Counted from the first letter of the stretch, positions 46,945-60,239 are shown. The stretch: DNA of 64,000 bases from Rosa chinensis (GCF_002994745.2 NC_037094.1:45583139-45647138), one strand, 5' to 3'. The notes: generated from the sequence alone by a model not told the origin. Translations and numbers: made by a program.

Positions 46945-47812
46945 AGCTGATATTGGCATGAAAATTGCGTAGCTGTTAAGATTAACTGACAACAATGTCA
47001 GTAAATTTTGTTTTAATTTGTTGTATGTATGAACGCGTGGTACTCTTTCCTTTTTCCGGAGTTTTATCCCAATTAGGTTTTACCAGGAAAAGGTTTTAAT
47101 GAGGCCACATATATTTGCGTTCTCTTACTTTTGTAAGAAAAGTCTTATATTAATGAAATCTTCAAATTTTCATTAAAAAAATGAACGAAGAGTCTATATT
47201 TCATAATCAACTAAATGGATAAATGCTTTGATTAGACTACAAATTGTATTGCCTGCAATTAGGTTAAATTTGTGAACCAGTAGGTGCAACATTATTTGAG
47301 AGGTAATGATTTGTTCTCTTCATCCCACCGCAAGAAGTTAGCAGACATGGCATGATTGCTAATTTCAAGATTTATGTAGCTAGAGTCTTAAAAAGATTAT
47401 TCAAAACTTACATCACCTTAAACTTGTATTAGACTACTTTTGATGAAGCACTACCAACTTCTAACCCACAAATATTAAGGGGAAATGGAAAGATTGGAAT
47501 GTGATAAAAGAGGTAAAAATCTAAAAAATATATTTTTCCAATCTTCATCATACCACCTCTTCCATGTATTCTTCGCGGTTTAGTCTTTTTGTAGTTAGAA
47601 AATCTGCTTTAGAATTTCTTTTGTGTAAACCAAAATTATGAGTTGACAATTAATTTTTGGAGTCAATTTTGATGTTCTTTTCAATGGTTGATGTGTATAT
47701 GTGTTCTTGATCTTTGAAAGTTGCTGAAATATGGAATGACAATATGGTTTGTTAGAATTCGCATGTGTTGAGACAAAAAAAAAATTTACATTGTTCCATT
47801 TTTACTTGAACC
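46945..47812. other. NAC 3' flank and gene-free interval
   Basis: AT-rich DNA follows the NAC stop. A ttaatgaaatcttc word near 47150 could be part of the polyadenylation region. Nothing else was recognised before the LTR at 47813. Confidence 0.4.
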
Positions 47813-50585
47813 ACAGATTACGTAGCCTTTCGATCAATTATTACGGATAGACTCCTTGTGGTATGAAGTCCCTACATAAACAAATCAAATGAAGAGGAAA
47901 TGACAAAATAAGAAAGATGATCAGCTAGTGTTCTTATCCACATCAAACTTGATTATCAAATTTGGTAGATTATGATAAGATGTGGAACGTGAAACATGCA
48001 TGCACCATTTGAAATTCAAATTCATTTGACTAGTCATGCTATATAGATGCTCTGGGGATAAAAGGATCAACTTGGTTTACTAAGGTTCAAATTCAAATAA
48101 GAGTTTAAACCTGATCCAATCACCACGGACGTGGCTATATAATTTAAACAGTATTGAAGCCACGAAGGGGGGAGCAGAAAAAGAAATACGCAGCAGAGGA
48201 GCAGAGGAGAAAGACGCAGCAACGGGAAAAAAAGACGAATAGAGCAAGAAATACAGAGAGTAAGAGAGAAAAGAAACAGAGAAGAAAGTCAAAAATTCCA
48301 ACTTTCGCTACCGGAGAAAGAAGGGAAAGAATTGCAGGTATACATCTGCCTTCCCTCCAATTAATCCTTTTATGTCTCGTGTGGTCTTCCAAGACTCTAA
48401 TAGGCCGTTCATGAACGACCACAACTATTAGAGTCTTCCCGAAATGATGTTGTTGCTGCCCTCAAATGCTGAAGCATTGAAACAAAGTGGTTAATGAACA
48501 GCCAAGTTTCATGCTCAAAACTCCTCCAAAAATGGGCTGCTCCTGCAAGAGTTTAATGCATACAAATGGTTGTTCATGAACAGCCGTTAAAATGCTAAAA
48601 ACTCCCTCCAAAGTGACACGACTATGGTCGTCCTACAGAATCTACGAGAATTGAGGTTGTTCATGAACACGACCAAAGTTTTCTCCATAGTCGACCAAAG
48701 CTTTCAGTTGATCATTACTTGAAGCTGACAAGAAGTTACTGCTGAAGAGAAGAAATCTGCAGTCAAGTTGTTTCTGCTCCAAGCAATACATATGATGTCA
48801 AAGAAATACCAAAACTGGAAGGAGACAATATGTGTTTCAACACCAAAATGAGATTCTCCAAAACTAATGACATTGTGGTGCAGAAAAGTAATACAAATGG
48901 TTCGAACTTTGCGGTGAAGAATAATCAAAGCCTGCATACAGAAGCTTTGATATTAGTATATTGCTATTGTCAAAAGTATGAAAGCAAGACAAGTTCCAAA
49001 GGCTCAGAAGCAAAAGAAAGAGCAATTTCACTTTTTTTGCTTTGTATCTTGAAGTGGTGGTCTGATCAACAGGAAGACAAAACCGGCCTTACTTAATTGA
49101 CGGTGGTTTGATCAATAAGAAAACAAAAATGGAGGCAAAGCTGAATTATTTAATTTGAACAAGTATTCAATGCTTCGTTTAATCGAAGCGGTGATGCAGC
49201 AGCGCAGACATGGTTAATAACAAAGCAAGAGGCAAGTTAAACTTAATTGTTCCATCTTGAACTTGCTGCATCTCATTCGCAAGAAGACAAGTGATGGCTA
49301 CTTTAATTAATCTTTTGAGGCCGTGATTGTGAGGTCAACACATAATGGAATGTGCTACACAAATGAAGGGACCAAAGAATGGAAATGGTGGTCTCTGCTT
49401 TTAATTAATCACACTCACAGGCAATCAAGATGGTGCTATCAGAACTGGTCTCCCCACTTAGTCATGAAGTCATGCTTATCACGCCAAAGACTAATGACAA
49501 AAACAATCGGTTAATTAATTAATGGATAATAATTTTTCATTAATTAATTTAACTTGAAGAATCACACACGGTTCAAAGAAGATCGCATTTGACAGAGTCA
49601 GTTTATTGGGCCTCTTACAAAAATGGAAGCAAGCCCACCTTGGTCCGATAAAAACAAAGCAACGACTCAGCATGAAGCTCGACTCTTCGCAGTGGGTGTC
49701 CAAATCACTTTGTTTACTTGGTCTACCTCAGAAGCTCGAGCCCGATTAATTTGCATCTCAAAGCCCATTCCAAATCAAGGCCCACTGCAAATCTCAGTAC
49801 ATCGGTCCCTCAGATCAGATCAGCGGACACTCTGCCAAATTGGATGTCCAAAAGAAATACATTTGACAGGTTCAAAATATATACATCCGTTGAACCCAGA
49901 CATTGGTACGACCATCAGAAATACAAATTCCCCTGAACTACAATGGTTTGATCCCTCCTCGAGGGTATGTAGGCAATCTAGCAACCCACTAGATGCAATC
50001 GCAAGTCCAAACAAAATCCCTGACTCCCTGGTTCATCCAATCCAAATCCCTGACCTCATCAGTCAAATTCTGCCAAACACCAGGAAACGTCACAGCCTTT
50101 CCAAATAAAATCCATGACTCCCTGGTTCATCCAATCCGAATCCCTAACCTCATCAGTCAAATTCTGCCAAACACCAGGAAACATCACAACCTTTCCAAAC
50201 AAATCGAATCTCTGGTTCACTTACACCAAATTCGTCCAAACACTTCCTATTCCAAAAAGCCATACCCTCCAATGGGTCATCCACTCATTGGAACTCTTGA
50301 ACTACGAGTGGCTTGATCCCTCTCCAAGGGTACGTAGGCAACCCATTCAAATATCCGGGTGCAGCCGCAAAAACAAATAAACAAACACACATCCACAATT
50401 GGTTTCTTCATAAATGGAATCAAAGGGTGTTTCCCTGTAACAAGGGAATATAATTAAGAGACGCATTCTGTCTTGAATGGGTCGAACCCGAAATAATTAA
50501 AACTCTATTCTTTTAATGAATACGAGTGAAATTATGTTGGGTGACATTTACGCTCACTATGTGCAATTTTTGCTCAACATAATTT
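47813..50585 (+). repeat. 5' LTR (about 2.77 kb) of the TAT-like element
   Basis: A TATA-like ctatataattt is at 48134, followed by purine-rich leader sequence. The palindrome gttcatgaac occurs three times (48407, 48572, 48659). A tandem duplication of about 90 bp (unit around gactccctggttcatccaat) lies at 50025-50200. Two copies of the gaactac…tacgtaggca module lie at 49935 and 50299. Confidence 0.7.
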
Positions 50586-50675
50586 TTGGCACGCCCAGTG
50601 GGACTCATTCTCCTTTTCATCTCCATTTATGATATAACTAATCATATTTGTCACTTGTTAATCACAGGATACAAT

Positions 50676-52392
50676 ATGGCACTACAAGTGGCAATGAATG
50701 TCCAAGAGCTCAAAGCTACTGAGTCAAGGGCTAGAGATGCAGGACAAGCTGATCATCATGTTTCATGCATCATCGATCAAGCTCTAATCACAAGTGACGC
50801 CCCAAAGCTTAATCATGTTCCCACCACAACTCAGATAGTGATTGGTTCTATTCCAATTAGTTTGGTTGTTACACCACATGAGATTCCAACAAGGCCCGAA
50901 GTCCGGTCCCTCAAGTCCCCACAACAAGTACATCTACAATCAGCAACAGCTACTATAGCTTCTGAACCTCAGATAGTCAAGTTCATCTCAACCTCTGATA
51001 GCTCATCTGGCACACAGGAAGACACACCACCAACATAGCCTATCAGTGGACAACAAGACAACCTCTACGACTGAAAATTCCAAGAAAACAAGTATATCCG
51101 TGGGGGCATTCCAAGCACATAGATCACAGGGGGCATTTCAAGCTAATGTACCACAAGGGCCCTTCTTGGACTCTTCAACAGGATCAAGACCATGTATGGT
51201 CCCTGTTGTTAGTGAAGATACTCAAGCAACGTTCGAGACCAATGACGGCACAAAGCCTGAGATGATGTCAGTTATGGTCACAAACGCATCAACAATAGAA
51301 GAGCAGCTAGAAGAAATGAAGAGAATGCTAGTTGAAAAAGATGCTCAAATAGCAGCACTGACTTCTCAATTGGCTGCTATGGCCAACATAAGCGATCATA
51401 AAAATGATGGAAAGAGTGATCGTGAAAAAAACATTGGAGGACATGGTTCCACAATCGCAAGTCTTGAAGACATAAAGACACTAATTGCAGAAGGAATCCG
51501 TGAAGTATACACCTCCTCAAATCCACAATTCTCTGGGTACTTGAAACCCTACCCTGCTCATTATGATGCACTACCATTCCCTAAAGGCTATCAGAAGCCA
51601 ACTTTTGACAAGTTTGATGGAATAGATGGCTCTCCCCATGAACATTTGGCTCATTTCTTCTCAGCTTGTGGGGAAACATTACAGTCAGATGCATTGTTAA
51701 TAAGGCAGTTTGTTCAGTCCCTAAAAGGAGCAGCTTTTACTTGGTACAGTCAATTACAACCAGGTTCTATCCTTACATGGGACGATATGCAAAGAGTATT
51801 TCTAGCACAATTTGTCAGCTCCAAAAAGAAAGTCTCGATTATCGACTTGGCTGACACTAAACAAAATTCTGATGAAAGCACCAATGAATTCATTTCCAGA
51901 TGGAGGAGTTTAAACCTCCAATGCTCGGAGAAATTGACAGAGCTTTCTGCAGTACAAATGTGCTCAAACAACCTCTTGCCAGAGATAGCAACTTTTGTCA
52001 GCACCGCAGAACCTCAAACATTTGAAGCACTAGTCTCAAAAGCTAGTAATGCCGAAAGACAAGTTGCCCGTAAAAAGTTTATGACACAAAGGGCATCCTT
52101 TAAAGACCATGGAGTTGACAACACAGATGACTCGCTGGCAACCTTTGTCAAGACTGAAAACATGTCAAACACATGGAAAGGAAAAGAAGGGTCTAGAAAG
52201 CTCACCCTCAAAGAAAGGAAAGAAGTCAAATACTCTTTCGATGATGATGATGTCGAACATATTTTCAGTGAGCTCATCAACTCACAAGCTATTGAGCTTC
52301 CTGAATCGAAACGACGAGGAGAAGTCAACAAGACCAACGACCCCAAATTTTGCCAGTATCATCGAATCGTAGGTCACTTAACAAGAGATTGA
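50676..52392 (+). pseudogene. Gag region of the TAT-like element (two frames)
   Basis: A first ORF starts at the ATG at 50676 (MALQVAMNVQELKATESRAR) and stops at 51036-51038. A second, in another frame, covers 51046-52392. It carries a coiled coil (EEQLEEMKRMLVEKDAQIAA) and a Retrotrans_gag domain (LLIRQFVQSLKGAAFTWYSQ, then WDDMQRVFLAQF and FISRWRSL). Near the end, CQYHRIVGHLTRD is followed by TGA where the family has Cys and then FVLKD, so a zinc-binding site is lost by a nonsense change. Pol does not follow. Confidence 0.75.
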
Positions 52393-52851
52393 TTTGTTCT
52401 GAAAGACATAATCCAAAAGATGGTCAATAACAAGGAAATTGAGGTGGAGACATCGTCGGTAGAGTGAAATCCAAATTTACCTCCGAACTTACCGGTCCCT
52501 CAAAAGGTGCTTCGAAAAAGGAAAAAAATTCCTTTATGGGAACTACGTAAGGCTTGATCCCTTAAATAGGTACGTAGGCAGTCTAGTCTCAAATTCTAGA
52601 TCCAGCCACAAAATCTTCAAAATCACATTATCACCACTACAGGTTGCAACTAAATGGCACCAAGCCTTGCACATCTGAAGAACTCCTTATACGAGTATAA
52701 ACTACAAATGGTGAAAATAATGTTGACAAAGATGAATTACAAAAACAAGCTCTGTAAGCAGCTTTCCCAAACTCTGATGGACTTTCGGAAAAACTAAAGT
52801 TGTCAAGCCTCGCACGCAAAAGCTATTCCACGCACGACGCTTGAGGGGGCA

Positions 52852-53019
52852 ACAGATTACGTAGCCTTCCGATCAATTATTACGGATAGACTCCTTGTGG
52901 TATGAAGTCCCTACATAAACAAATCAAATGAAGAGGAAATGACAGAATAAGAAAGATGATCAGCTAGTGTTCTTATCCACATCAAACTTGATTATCAAAT
53001 TTGGTAGATTATGATAAGA
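52852..53019 (+). repeat. 3' LTR fragment of the TAT-like element
   Basis: It begins acagattacgtagcc after the polypurine tract and is nearly identical to 47813-47980. Homology stops at gattatgataag, where the inverted LTR begins. Confidence 0.85.
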
Positions 53020-54040
53020 AAAATTATGTAGGGCAAAAAATTTGCACAAAGTGTAAAATGTCACCCAACGTAATTTCACTCGTATTCATTAACATAATAG
53101 AGCTTTAATTATTTCGGGTTCGACCCATTTAAGACAGAATGTGTCTCTTAATTACAATCTCTTATTACAAGAGAAACACCCTTTGATTCCATTTATAAAG
53201 AAACCAGTGTGTGGTTGTTTGGCGGCTACACCCGAATTTTGGAATGGGTTGCCTACGTCCCCGGGAAGGGATCAAGCCACTCGTAGTTCAAGAGTTCCAA
53301 TAAGTGAATGACCCATTGGAAGGCTTGGATTTTGGAATAGGAATAGTGTTTAGGATGCGGTTGCATCTAGATTATTTAATTCCAGATTGCCTACATACCC
53401 TTGCGGGATCAAACCACATGTAGTTCCGGTATTTGGGATTTAAATGGGTAGATGACCCATTTATTTTTGGATTTGTGTTTGGGATATTTGTGCGGGTTTA
53501 GAGCCCTTGCATTTGCTTTTGGATAATTTGGAAATGATTTTATTTTTCTGGTGTTTGGGTGAATTTGATTGGTGGAGTCAGGGATTCAATTTGAATTTGT
53601 GGTTGTTTCTAGTGGGTCGCTAGATTGCCTACATACCCTGTGAATGGATCAAACCATTGTAGTTCATACCTGCGGATTTGAGCTTTCTTGGTTTTGTACC
53701 AAAAGGATATTTTTTAGGTTCCGAGGTATTTTTAACGAAACCAAAGCTCGGATATTTTGAAATGGAAACCCGTAGCGTCATGCTTTGTCGAATTCTTCAA
53801 ATGGGCCCAAATTTAGACATGGGCTTCTTTTTGTATCCTTGCGAGTCATGTTCCTCGATCCATGAAGCTTTCTCAGCCCCAAATTTAATACAGGGACCCC
53901 CAATGTAATAAGTGAACTCCGAGTCTCAATTTTTCTTGAAAAGAATTCGGGGAAGTGCACCAAACTTCTATTTTGGGCATCAAATTTTACTATGGACACC
54001 CATAAACTTCTCAGAAACCCAAAGCTTCCCAGCGGCCCAA
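53020..54040 (-). mobile_element. Inverted LTR of a related TAT-like element (3' part)
   Basis: The sequence from aaaattatgtagggc onward is the reverse complement of the 3' end of the LTR at 47813-50585, including tgtcacccaacgtaatttcactcg and cgggttcgacccattt. Three inverted copies of the tacgtaggca module lie at 53250, 53388 and 53625. Similarity weakens after about 53670, and the right limit is uncertain. Confidence 0.65.
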
Positions 54041-56895
54041 CTGCTATATAATTTTTATTTTATCACTCTTTTATTTTCCCTTTCTCACGACTGCTTGGCT
54101 TCACTCTCCATTACCTTTAGTCCGCCCGATCCGAAACACAGTAGGACACAAACTTCTACAAATTGGATTTCAAGATGGACTTGGGGGGAAGCCAACTTGG
54201 AGATGGAATTGCAACTGGGTTTTCGACACAAAAGAGTTCCCCAACATAAAGCTTGCAATCAGCTTCATCCTCCTATTCTGTGAAGAGAAATTTGGTAAGA
54301 AAATTCCCACTTTATTTTTGCTTCTGGCTTCGTAATCCGAGAGCGCAGGTCTTGACATCCTTCCCTTGATATTTTGTAGTGATTTCGATGAGAGAATTGG
54401 CCTAGGCTCACGGTGATTTGTACCCGGTAAGTATTCAATTATAGTTTTCCCTTTTTGCTTCTTCGCCTTTGTATTCACAAACCCATTACAAAGCTTTGTT
54501 GCCTTATTTAATTAAGCTTTTTGTCTCATGTATAGCTTAATTAAGCTCTCTTATCTGCAATGCCACTGCCAAGTTTTCTTTAGACTTGATTATAAAAATC
54601 AATGCTAGACTTTTCTTCATTTGTTCTTATGGCAACACCTCATCAAGCTTGTAACTTGTGCAATTGTTAATTAAGCCTTCTGTTTAGTTCTCAGCTTAAT
54701 TAAACCTTCTCACATGGCCTGCAACATTGCCAGAACTTTCATTTTTTATATATTGCTTTGTGCATTTGTGAGTTCTTGGATTGCTTTGTTGACATTGATC
54801 ACCACCAAAGACTTTTGTTCTTTAGTTTTTTTTTTCATATCTGCACCGCTTCGAATTCTTGCAGCAATATTGGCTTAAAACTTGCTGCAGCCTTTGAGTA
54901 GTTGAATTTGATTTTTACCCAAGGACAAATGGTCTTGACGCTATAGCAATTCACCACAATCAAGTTTTGAACTTTGTCTTGCTATTCCACCTCACGGCTT
55001 CTACTTTGTTTCTTCTATTTACAATTGTCTGCACCTCGACATATCGTACCCGAGAATGCAGGCTTGTCATCTTGCTTTTGTCATTCTCGTTGTACTTGTG
55101 CAACTTGATGGAACTCTCTTCTGCAAATGCCACCAGCATATCATTCTTGCTCCCTTTTTGTTTGCTTTTTATTTTTTGCTTCGTACTTTGGTCAAATAGA
55201 ATGCCCTTGGTTCATTGTGAACATGAAGACTTTGCCTTCTATTTGTATTACCAACTGCTGCAATTTCAAGGCTTTCGTTAAATTGACAAAACCTCGTTAT
55301 TATTTTTTATGCAAGTACAAATCAAGTACAGGAGGTGTGGTGTCACAAATTTCAGAGTTCCAGAAATTGATTCGACGGTGAGCCTTCTGTCGTTTTCTCT
55401 TAGTTTCTTTGCACTGAAAACAATTTCTTTGTGCTTTGTCAACTCCCATTGCTGCAACTTTAAGGGTTTTAAATTTGACAAACCCTTTTGTGCAGGTACC
55501 AGGCGAGGACAGCAGCTGCAGTCAAGACTCCAGAGCTTCAATTTGAAGGTGAGTCTCTGTCTACTTAGACTTTGTTCATATTTTTTGTGTTATTTGAGTT
55601 GGTGCTTTAAAGGCAGGTCCCTTTTCAATTTGACATGGTGATAGGAGGGACTGTTCTGTTTATAAAACATCGGAGACGCTGCTCCGGTATATTCATCGGG
55701 ACGCTGCCCGGCATGAGTTCATCGGGACGCTGCCCGACATGAGTTCATCGGGTCGCTGCCCGGCATGGTTCATCGGGACGCTGCCAGGCATGGTCATCGG
55801 AGGCGTTGCTCCGGCATGGTTTCATCTGGACGCTGCCCAGCATGTTGGCTTTGACATCATTGACACCCGAAGGTGCCGTTGTGAGGAGGGCTGCAACAGA
55901 AAAGAGAAGGTGGTAGAGAGCAATGGAATGAGGTCTGATCCTTTTGTCTTCCAAGCTGCTTGCTGCTTTCTCCTTCTTGTATTTTTTCCACGCTGCTGTG
56001 CTCCGTTGCGTCCTTCCTTTCTTCTTTTCATGTAGTGTTTTTATACTGCACCCGAGATGAGTTTGGCTTGTATACAACACAGAGGGTTTTAGAGTTCAAC
56101 TTGAAGTGAACTAGTTGGACATTTTATCTCCTTTTTCTTTTGACGTGAAGACTGCAGCTTCTTTTTCAATTGCTTGTCTAGACTTTGAAACAAGCTAGAA
56201 GTCAGCAGCTTATTTGTTTCTTTTGTTTAAAGCTTCACTAGTTGTCAAACTCGTCCGCTATTTTTCTTGAGATAAAAGGCTTTTAATATTACATAAATTA
56301 AAGCACTCTTATTTTCTTTCAATGGACGAAACTTAATGTAATTGGGTATGTATTTTTTTCATTTCAACAGCATGTTAACTATTCTCTTGGTTGCAAACAT
56401 ATATAGAAATACTTGCATGTAATTGAGCTAGTAATTAGGTTTTATGCTTTGTAAACCCTAATTCGAATAAGTAGTAAAGGTTTGCTTTGAGTCGAAATCA
56501 AATTATGCATGTCAATTACTTGGTTTGAGTGCTTGGATTTGCATGTTTATCAACTCTTTCTTGAACTTAATGATTTGAAAACTGATTTTCAACACAATTG
56601 CTTTGATTGTGTGATGCTTCTTTTCAAAATAAATTGTTTTGGTGCTTTGCTAATTCAATTGATTAAAGAAGAAAGTAAAAAGGGAAATTGGTTGCTTTGA
56701 TCGTGTTTCTTGGTTGATAACTTGTACATGGTAACTAATAAAGATGAAGGGATGCATGAATGAATTGCTATTGATGAGCTGTTTTCCAAATATTCTTCTT
56801 TTCCCACCTATGTATATAAATTTTTTTTTCAATTTCTTTATTATTTCTAAAAATTTCAAGTTTTGATCTTAAAAACCCCCTTTGTTTTATTTTTT
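54041..56895. other. Unclassified repeat-rich interval without a recognised gene
   Basis: A TATA-like ctatataattttt lies at 54043. Several exon-like pieces end in good donor sites (near 54295, 54428, 55379 and 55551), and the last two sit in an imperfect duplication (55255-55396 and 55452-55565). No protein family was recognised. It may be the leader of an LTR element or a non-coding transcript. Confidence 0.3.
55676..55845 (+). repeat. Minisatellite, about 25-27 bp unit
   Basis: Six to seven units of the form catgagttcatcgggacgctgcccgg follow one another with small changes. The array is GC-richer than its surroundings. Confidence 0.85.
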
Positions 56896-59661
56896 TGTAT
56901 AACGTCCCGAACCTAAATTCACCAGTTTACTAGTCGTTGGATAGTAAACGACAATTTGTTTTACCTTTACTCTTTTTTTGGTAACTTTAGTGGCCCTAAA
57001 TAGTTGACTTTTTGTTTGGGTTAAAATTTGAGAAAATGTTCTTCATGAAAGTTGTAGAGGACGTTAAACCGAGCTTGTGCATATGTGGTACGTAAAAATC
57101 GGAGTTCGTATGCGAGAGTTATAAGGGAAATATGAAAGTTACTGTAGCAAGTAGATGGTATATATTCGAATTTCTACTGTGGCCGGGTAATTTTTTTCCC
57201 CCCTCCCCTGCGCATATTTTTCTCTCTCTCTTCCCCGAGTTCTCTCAGTTTCTCTCTTCTCTGCAACTCTTCTATTCTCTCAACTCAGGCCACCAAATGA
57301 CGTGAAACGAAGCTTCACCGACGCGTCTCCTCCTTCTCATCACGCTGGTGGTCGTCGGTCGTCACGACGTGGCCGGAAAAGGAAGAACCGTGGCCGTGAA
57401 GTTTTCTGTAGCAGCTTGAGTTTTCTGGAAAATTTTCCAGATTTCGGCCAACCCAGGCGGAGTTTCTTGGCCTATTTTGCAAGCCTTGAGCTATAGACCA
57501 CATCCCTCCAAGCTTTCTTCCGGAAAACACAAAGAAAACGACGGATCGAAGGTTTGATCTTTGAAACTCAAACCGGGTTACTGTTTCCATAATTGTTGAC
57601 CTAGTTCTAGTTGTTTTCTCGGTTTGTGGTAGTGGAGAAAAGTGTTTGGAATGATGAGATGATTGTGCTACCAAAATTTGGTGGCCATCGGAGCTGCCGA
57701 TGGTGGCGCGTGAATCCCACGCGCCGTCACTGTAGCAGGCGCGTGGCGGCGCCTCCGGCTGCTATTTGACTTCAGCTTTTAGCCCATTAAATTCTACAAA
57801 TATTGTAGAGCTTATATATGAAGTTTGGTGAAGATTGGTAAGCTTTTGAATTTATTAGGAATTTTCAAAGATTATGAGTTTCGGTTATCGATTTACGAGA
57901 ATCCGACCGTCGGATATCTCTCGGTTCTGCCTTGGAACCTTTAAATTAACGAATTGGTTTTAGAGGTATAATTTGGGTTGAATTCGAGAAGAAGTGGAGA
58001 TGTGATTATGAGGATTTGATTTTAGGAATAGTATTAAATTATTGAAGAATTATTCACGGAATATAATTCTGTACAGGACGACATACCGAGCTATTGCTCG
58101 ATGACGGGACACGAATGCGTGATCGTCGGAATAGTACTGTGAGTGGACTTTTATTTTTAAATATTGATGCATGCATTTATTTCTTAAAATCATGCTCTAG
58201 ATATTAATCATATTACATTTTGAGCAAATGAATTGATTTTCGGAATTTGATTTCGGCTTATCTTGTGGATTTGCTTTCAATAATGAGTTTCAAAGGTTGA
58301 TTATGATTTATAATATTATTTGACAAATTGCTTATTTCCGAGGTAATTTTCCGGAATTAAGTATATTTCTAATTGCTTATTTAAGTTCCTGGAAGATTCT
58401 CGAGATGAGTTTCGATGGAGTTGGATTTTCTCATTTATTTATTGACTTCGGTTTTGGCATCGGGAATGCCTAATTAAGGATTTTGGATTTGGTTGGTTTC
58501 TTGGAGATTTTGAGAGATTATCGGAAATGGGATTTCCTAAAGAAATTATAATGATTTATTAATTCTCGCCCATTTGTTTATGATTTCGAGACTATTTTGG
58601 CGTGCGGGGTCACGTCGTTGAATACATGGATTTTATCTTGAGAGATTTTGGAGAAGCCTTATGGATTTACGGATTTACTAGTTTTCGATGGTTTCTCCTC
58701 ACCATATGCGGGTCATGTGATTAGGTCTCCTCCTCACCGACTTTGTGTTGGTGAGCGGCAGTTGAGGTAGCTTATTCTCCTCCTCACTTACTTTGTGTAT
58801 GTGAGTGGCAGTCGAGGTGATTTATTCTCCTCCTCACGTGGGTGGCAGTCGAGGTCATATTCTCCTCCTCACACAATCTATGTGTGAATGGAAGTTGAGG
58901 TTATTAGCTCTCCTTCTCGCACAATCTATGTGTGAGTGGCAGTCGAGGGTAGGTAGAGCCTGGGAGGCTCCATTGCCCGTATGGTGATATCTCTTCCCCA
59001 TGTCCTATCATTACTTGACTAGCGGGGCCTAGTTTGATTTCCGTTTAACCAGCGGGGCTGGTCTTATTCTGTTGAGTATCGGAATTTCGATCTTTCCTTT
59101 CAGTCGGTTTTTCTTGAGCGGAGCTTCTCGTGGTTCGTTTTCTTAATTATTGCATGCATCTGGAGATTTTTAATGAATTAAATGTGGGAAAGTATAAAAT
59201 CTCTTTTGTTTAAAATTGCTTATTATTGTCCACTCACACTAACGTGTTTTCAATACTTTCCCCTGGGCCCTTCGGTTTCAAATGCCCAGTTTGCAGGCGA
59301 ATTAGTTGGGGTCGAGTGTACACGGAGTTGAGACATAGTCAACAGCATGGCTTCCGCGTTTACCTTTGAGTTAGGTTGTTCTTATTTACCTTTCTATTAG
59401 AATTGCTCTGATTACCTAAGGGATTTATGTTTTTCAAGTTGAGGTTTGTGTTTTGTAAATTGGAGATTGATGTTGAGTTGGGGAGCAGGGTGGCTTAAGG
59501 AGTATAAGGATGATTTGATTTAGAAGTGTAAATGCTTTCTACAGGTTTTGGTTAGCCCATTTTAGGGGAAGTTCTGCCAAATTTTTGGTAGAATTTCTTC
59601 TAAGGTGGGTCCCGCAGGGCCACTTTGGATTTCAGGGTGAAATCCAGGGCGGGTCCTGTCA
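56896..59661 (+). mobile_element. Gypsy-type solo LTR, 2.8 kb (copy 2)
   Basis: It starts TGTATAACGTCCC and ends CCTGTCA. It is 2766 bp long and homologous along its whole length to the solo LTR at 5926-8756, in the same orientation. The flanks read ttttt (left) and ttttg (right), so the TSD, if present, has one change. It includes the short tandem array at about 58725-58955. Confidence 0.8.
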
Positions 59662-60235
59662 TTTTGTGTTCTTGTACATGTGTAAATCGATTTAGGTTTT
59701 TAGGTAGCATGTAAATGTAAATAAACATGTTAATAATCTGAAAATATACTTCTAATTTTGTAAATAATAGCTTAGTATTTAATCTTGGCCGAAATATATG
59801 TGTGTGTTTTGTAGGAATTGTTTTGGTGTATTTTAGGACTTTGTTTTGTGTTTTTTAGCAATTGTGTTTTTTAGGGATTTTTGGTGGTGTTCTTTAGGGA
59901 TTTTGTTTCCTACTTGTATTTGGTTTCCTAATTAGCGTATGACTAGTAATCATTGTTGTATATGGATTCCTAAGTTGACTATGATTTGTAAAATGTATTT
60001 AAGTAGGAGTAGTATAGTATTCCTAAATTAATTCTAACTTGTATTTCTCTACTTATTTTGAAATTGTGTGTGTATATATATGTGATTTTTGTTGCTTTCA
60101 TATTTCATTCTCTCAATTTTCGTGTGAATTGTATGTTGTTCTCTCTAATTATTTGTGTTGCATGCAAGTACCCTCAATCTCCGGTTTGAACGATCCCCGC
60201 TTATTCTATACTAACAATGGTTTCTTTTCAGGGTT
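59662..60235. other. Gene-free interval next to the viral insertion
   Basis: This is T-rich DNA without a recognised gene. A stretch near 60170-60215 (ctccggtttgaacgatcccc, then ttattctatactaac) resembles the leader of some plant gypsy elements, but nothing else supports an element here. Confidence 0.35.
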
Positions 60236-60239
60236 TAAA

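Larger units (their letters stand above)
47813..53019 (+). mobile_element. TAT/Ogre-like gypsy element with gag only
   Basis: The 5' LTR (47813 to about 50585) and the start of a 3' LTR (52852-53019) share 168 bp with two visible differences. A PBS-like word tggcacgcccagtgggac follows the 5' LTR. The internal part holds a gag region and a polypurine tract (ttgagggggca, 52841-52851) directly before the 3' LTR. No protease, RT or integrase was found. After 168 bp the 3' LTR is replaced by an inverted LTR of the same family. The lineage call rests on the PBS, the long LTR and the gag type. Confidence 0.75.

Noticed and set aside
48154..48414. Arg/Lys/Glu-rich plus-strand ORF
   Set aside because: It is purine-rich LTR leader sequence with no domain.
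49623..50380. ORFs of 72-161 codons in the TAT-like LTR
   Set aside because: They follow the 90-bp tandem duplication and repeated module in the LTR and have no recognised domain.
55739..56035. 98-codon ORF over the minisatellite
   Set aside because: The frame is produced by the repeat units and has no domain.
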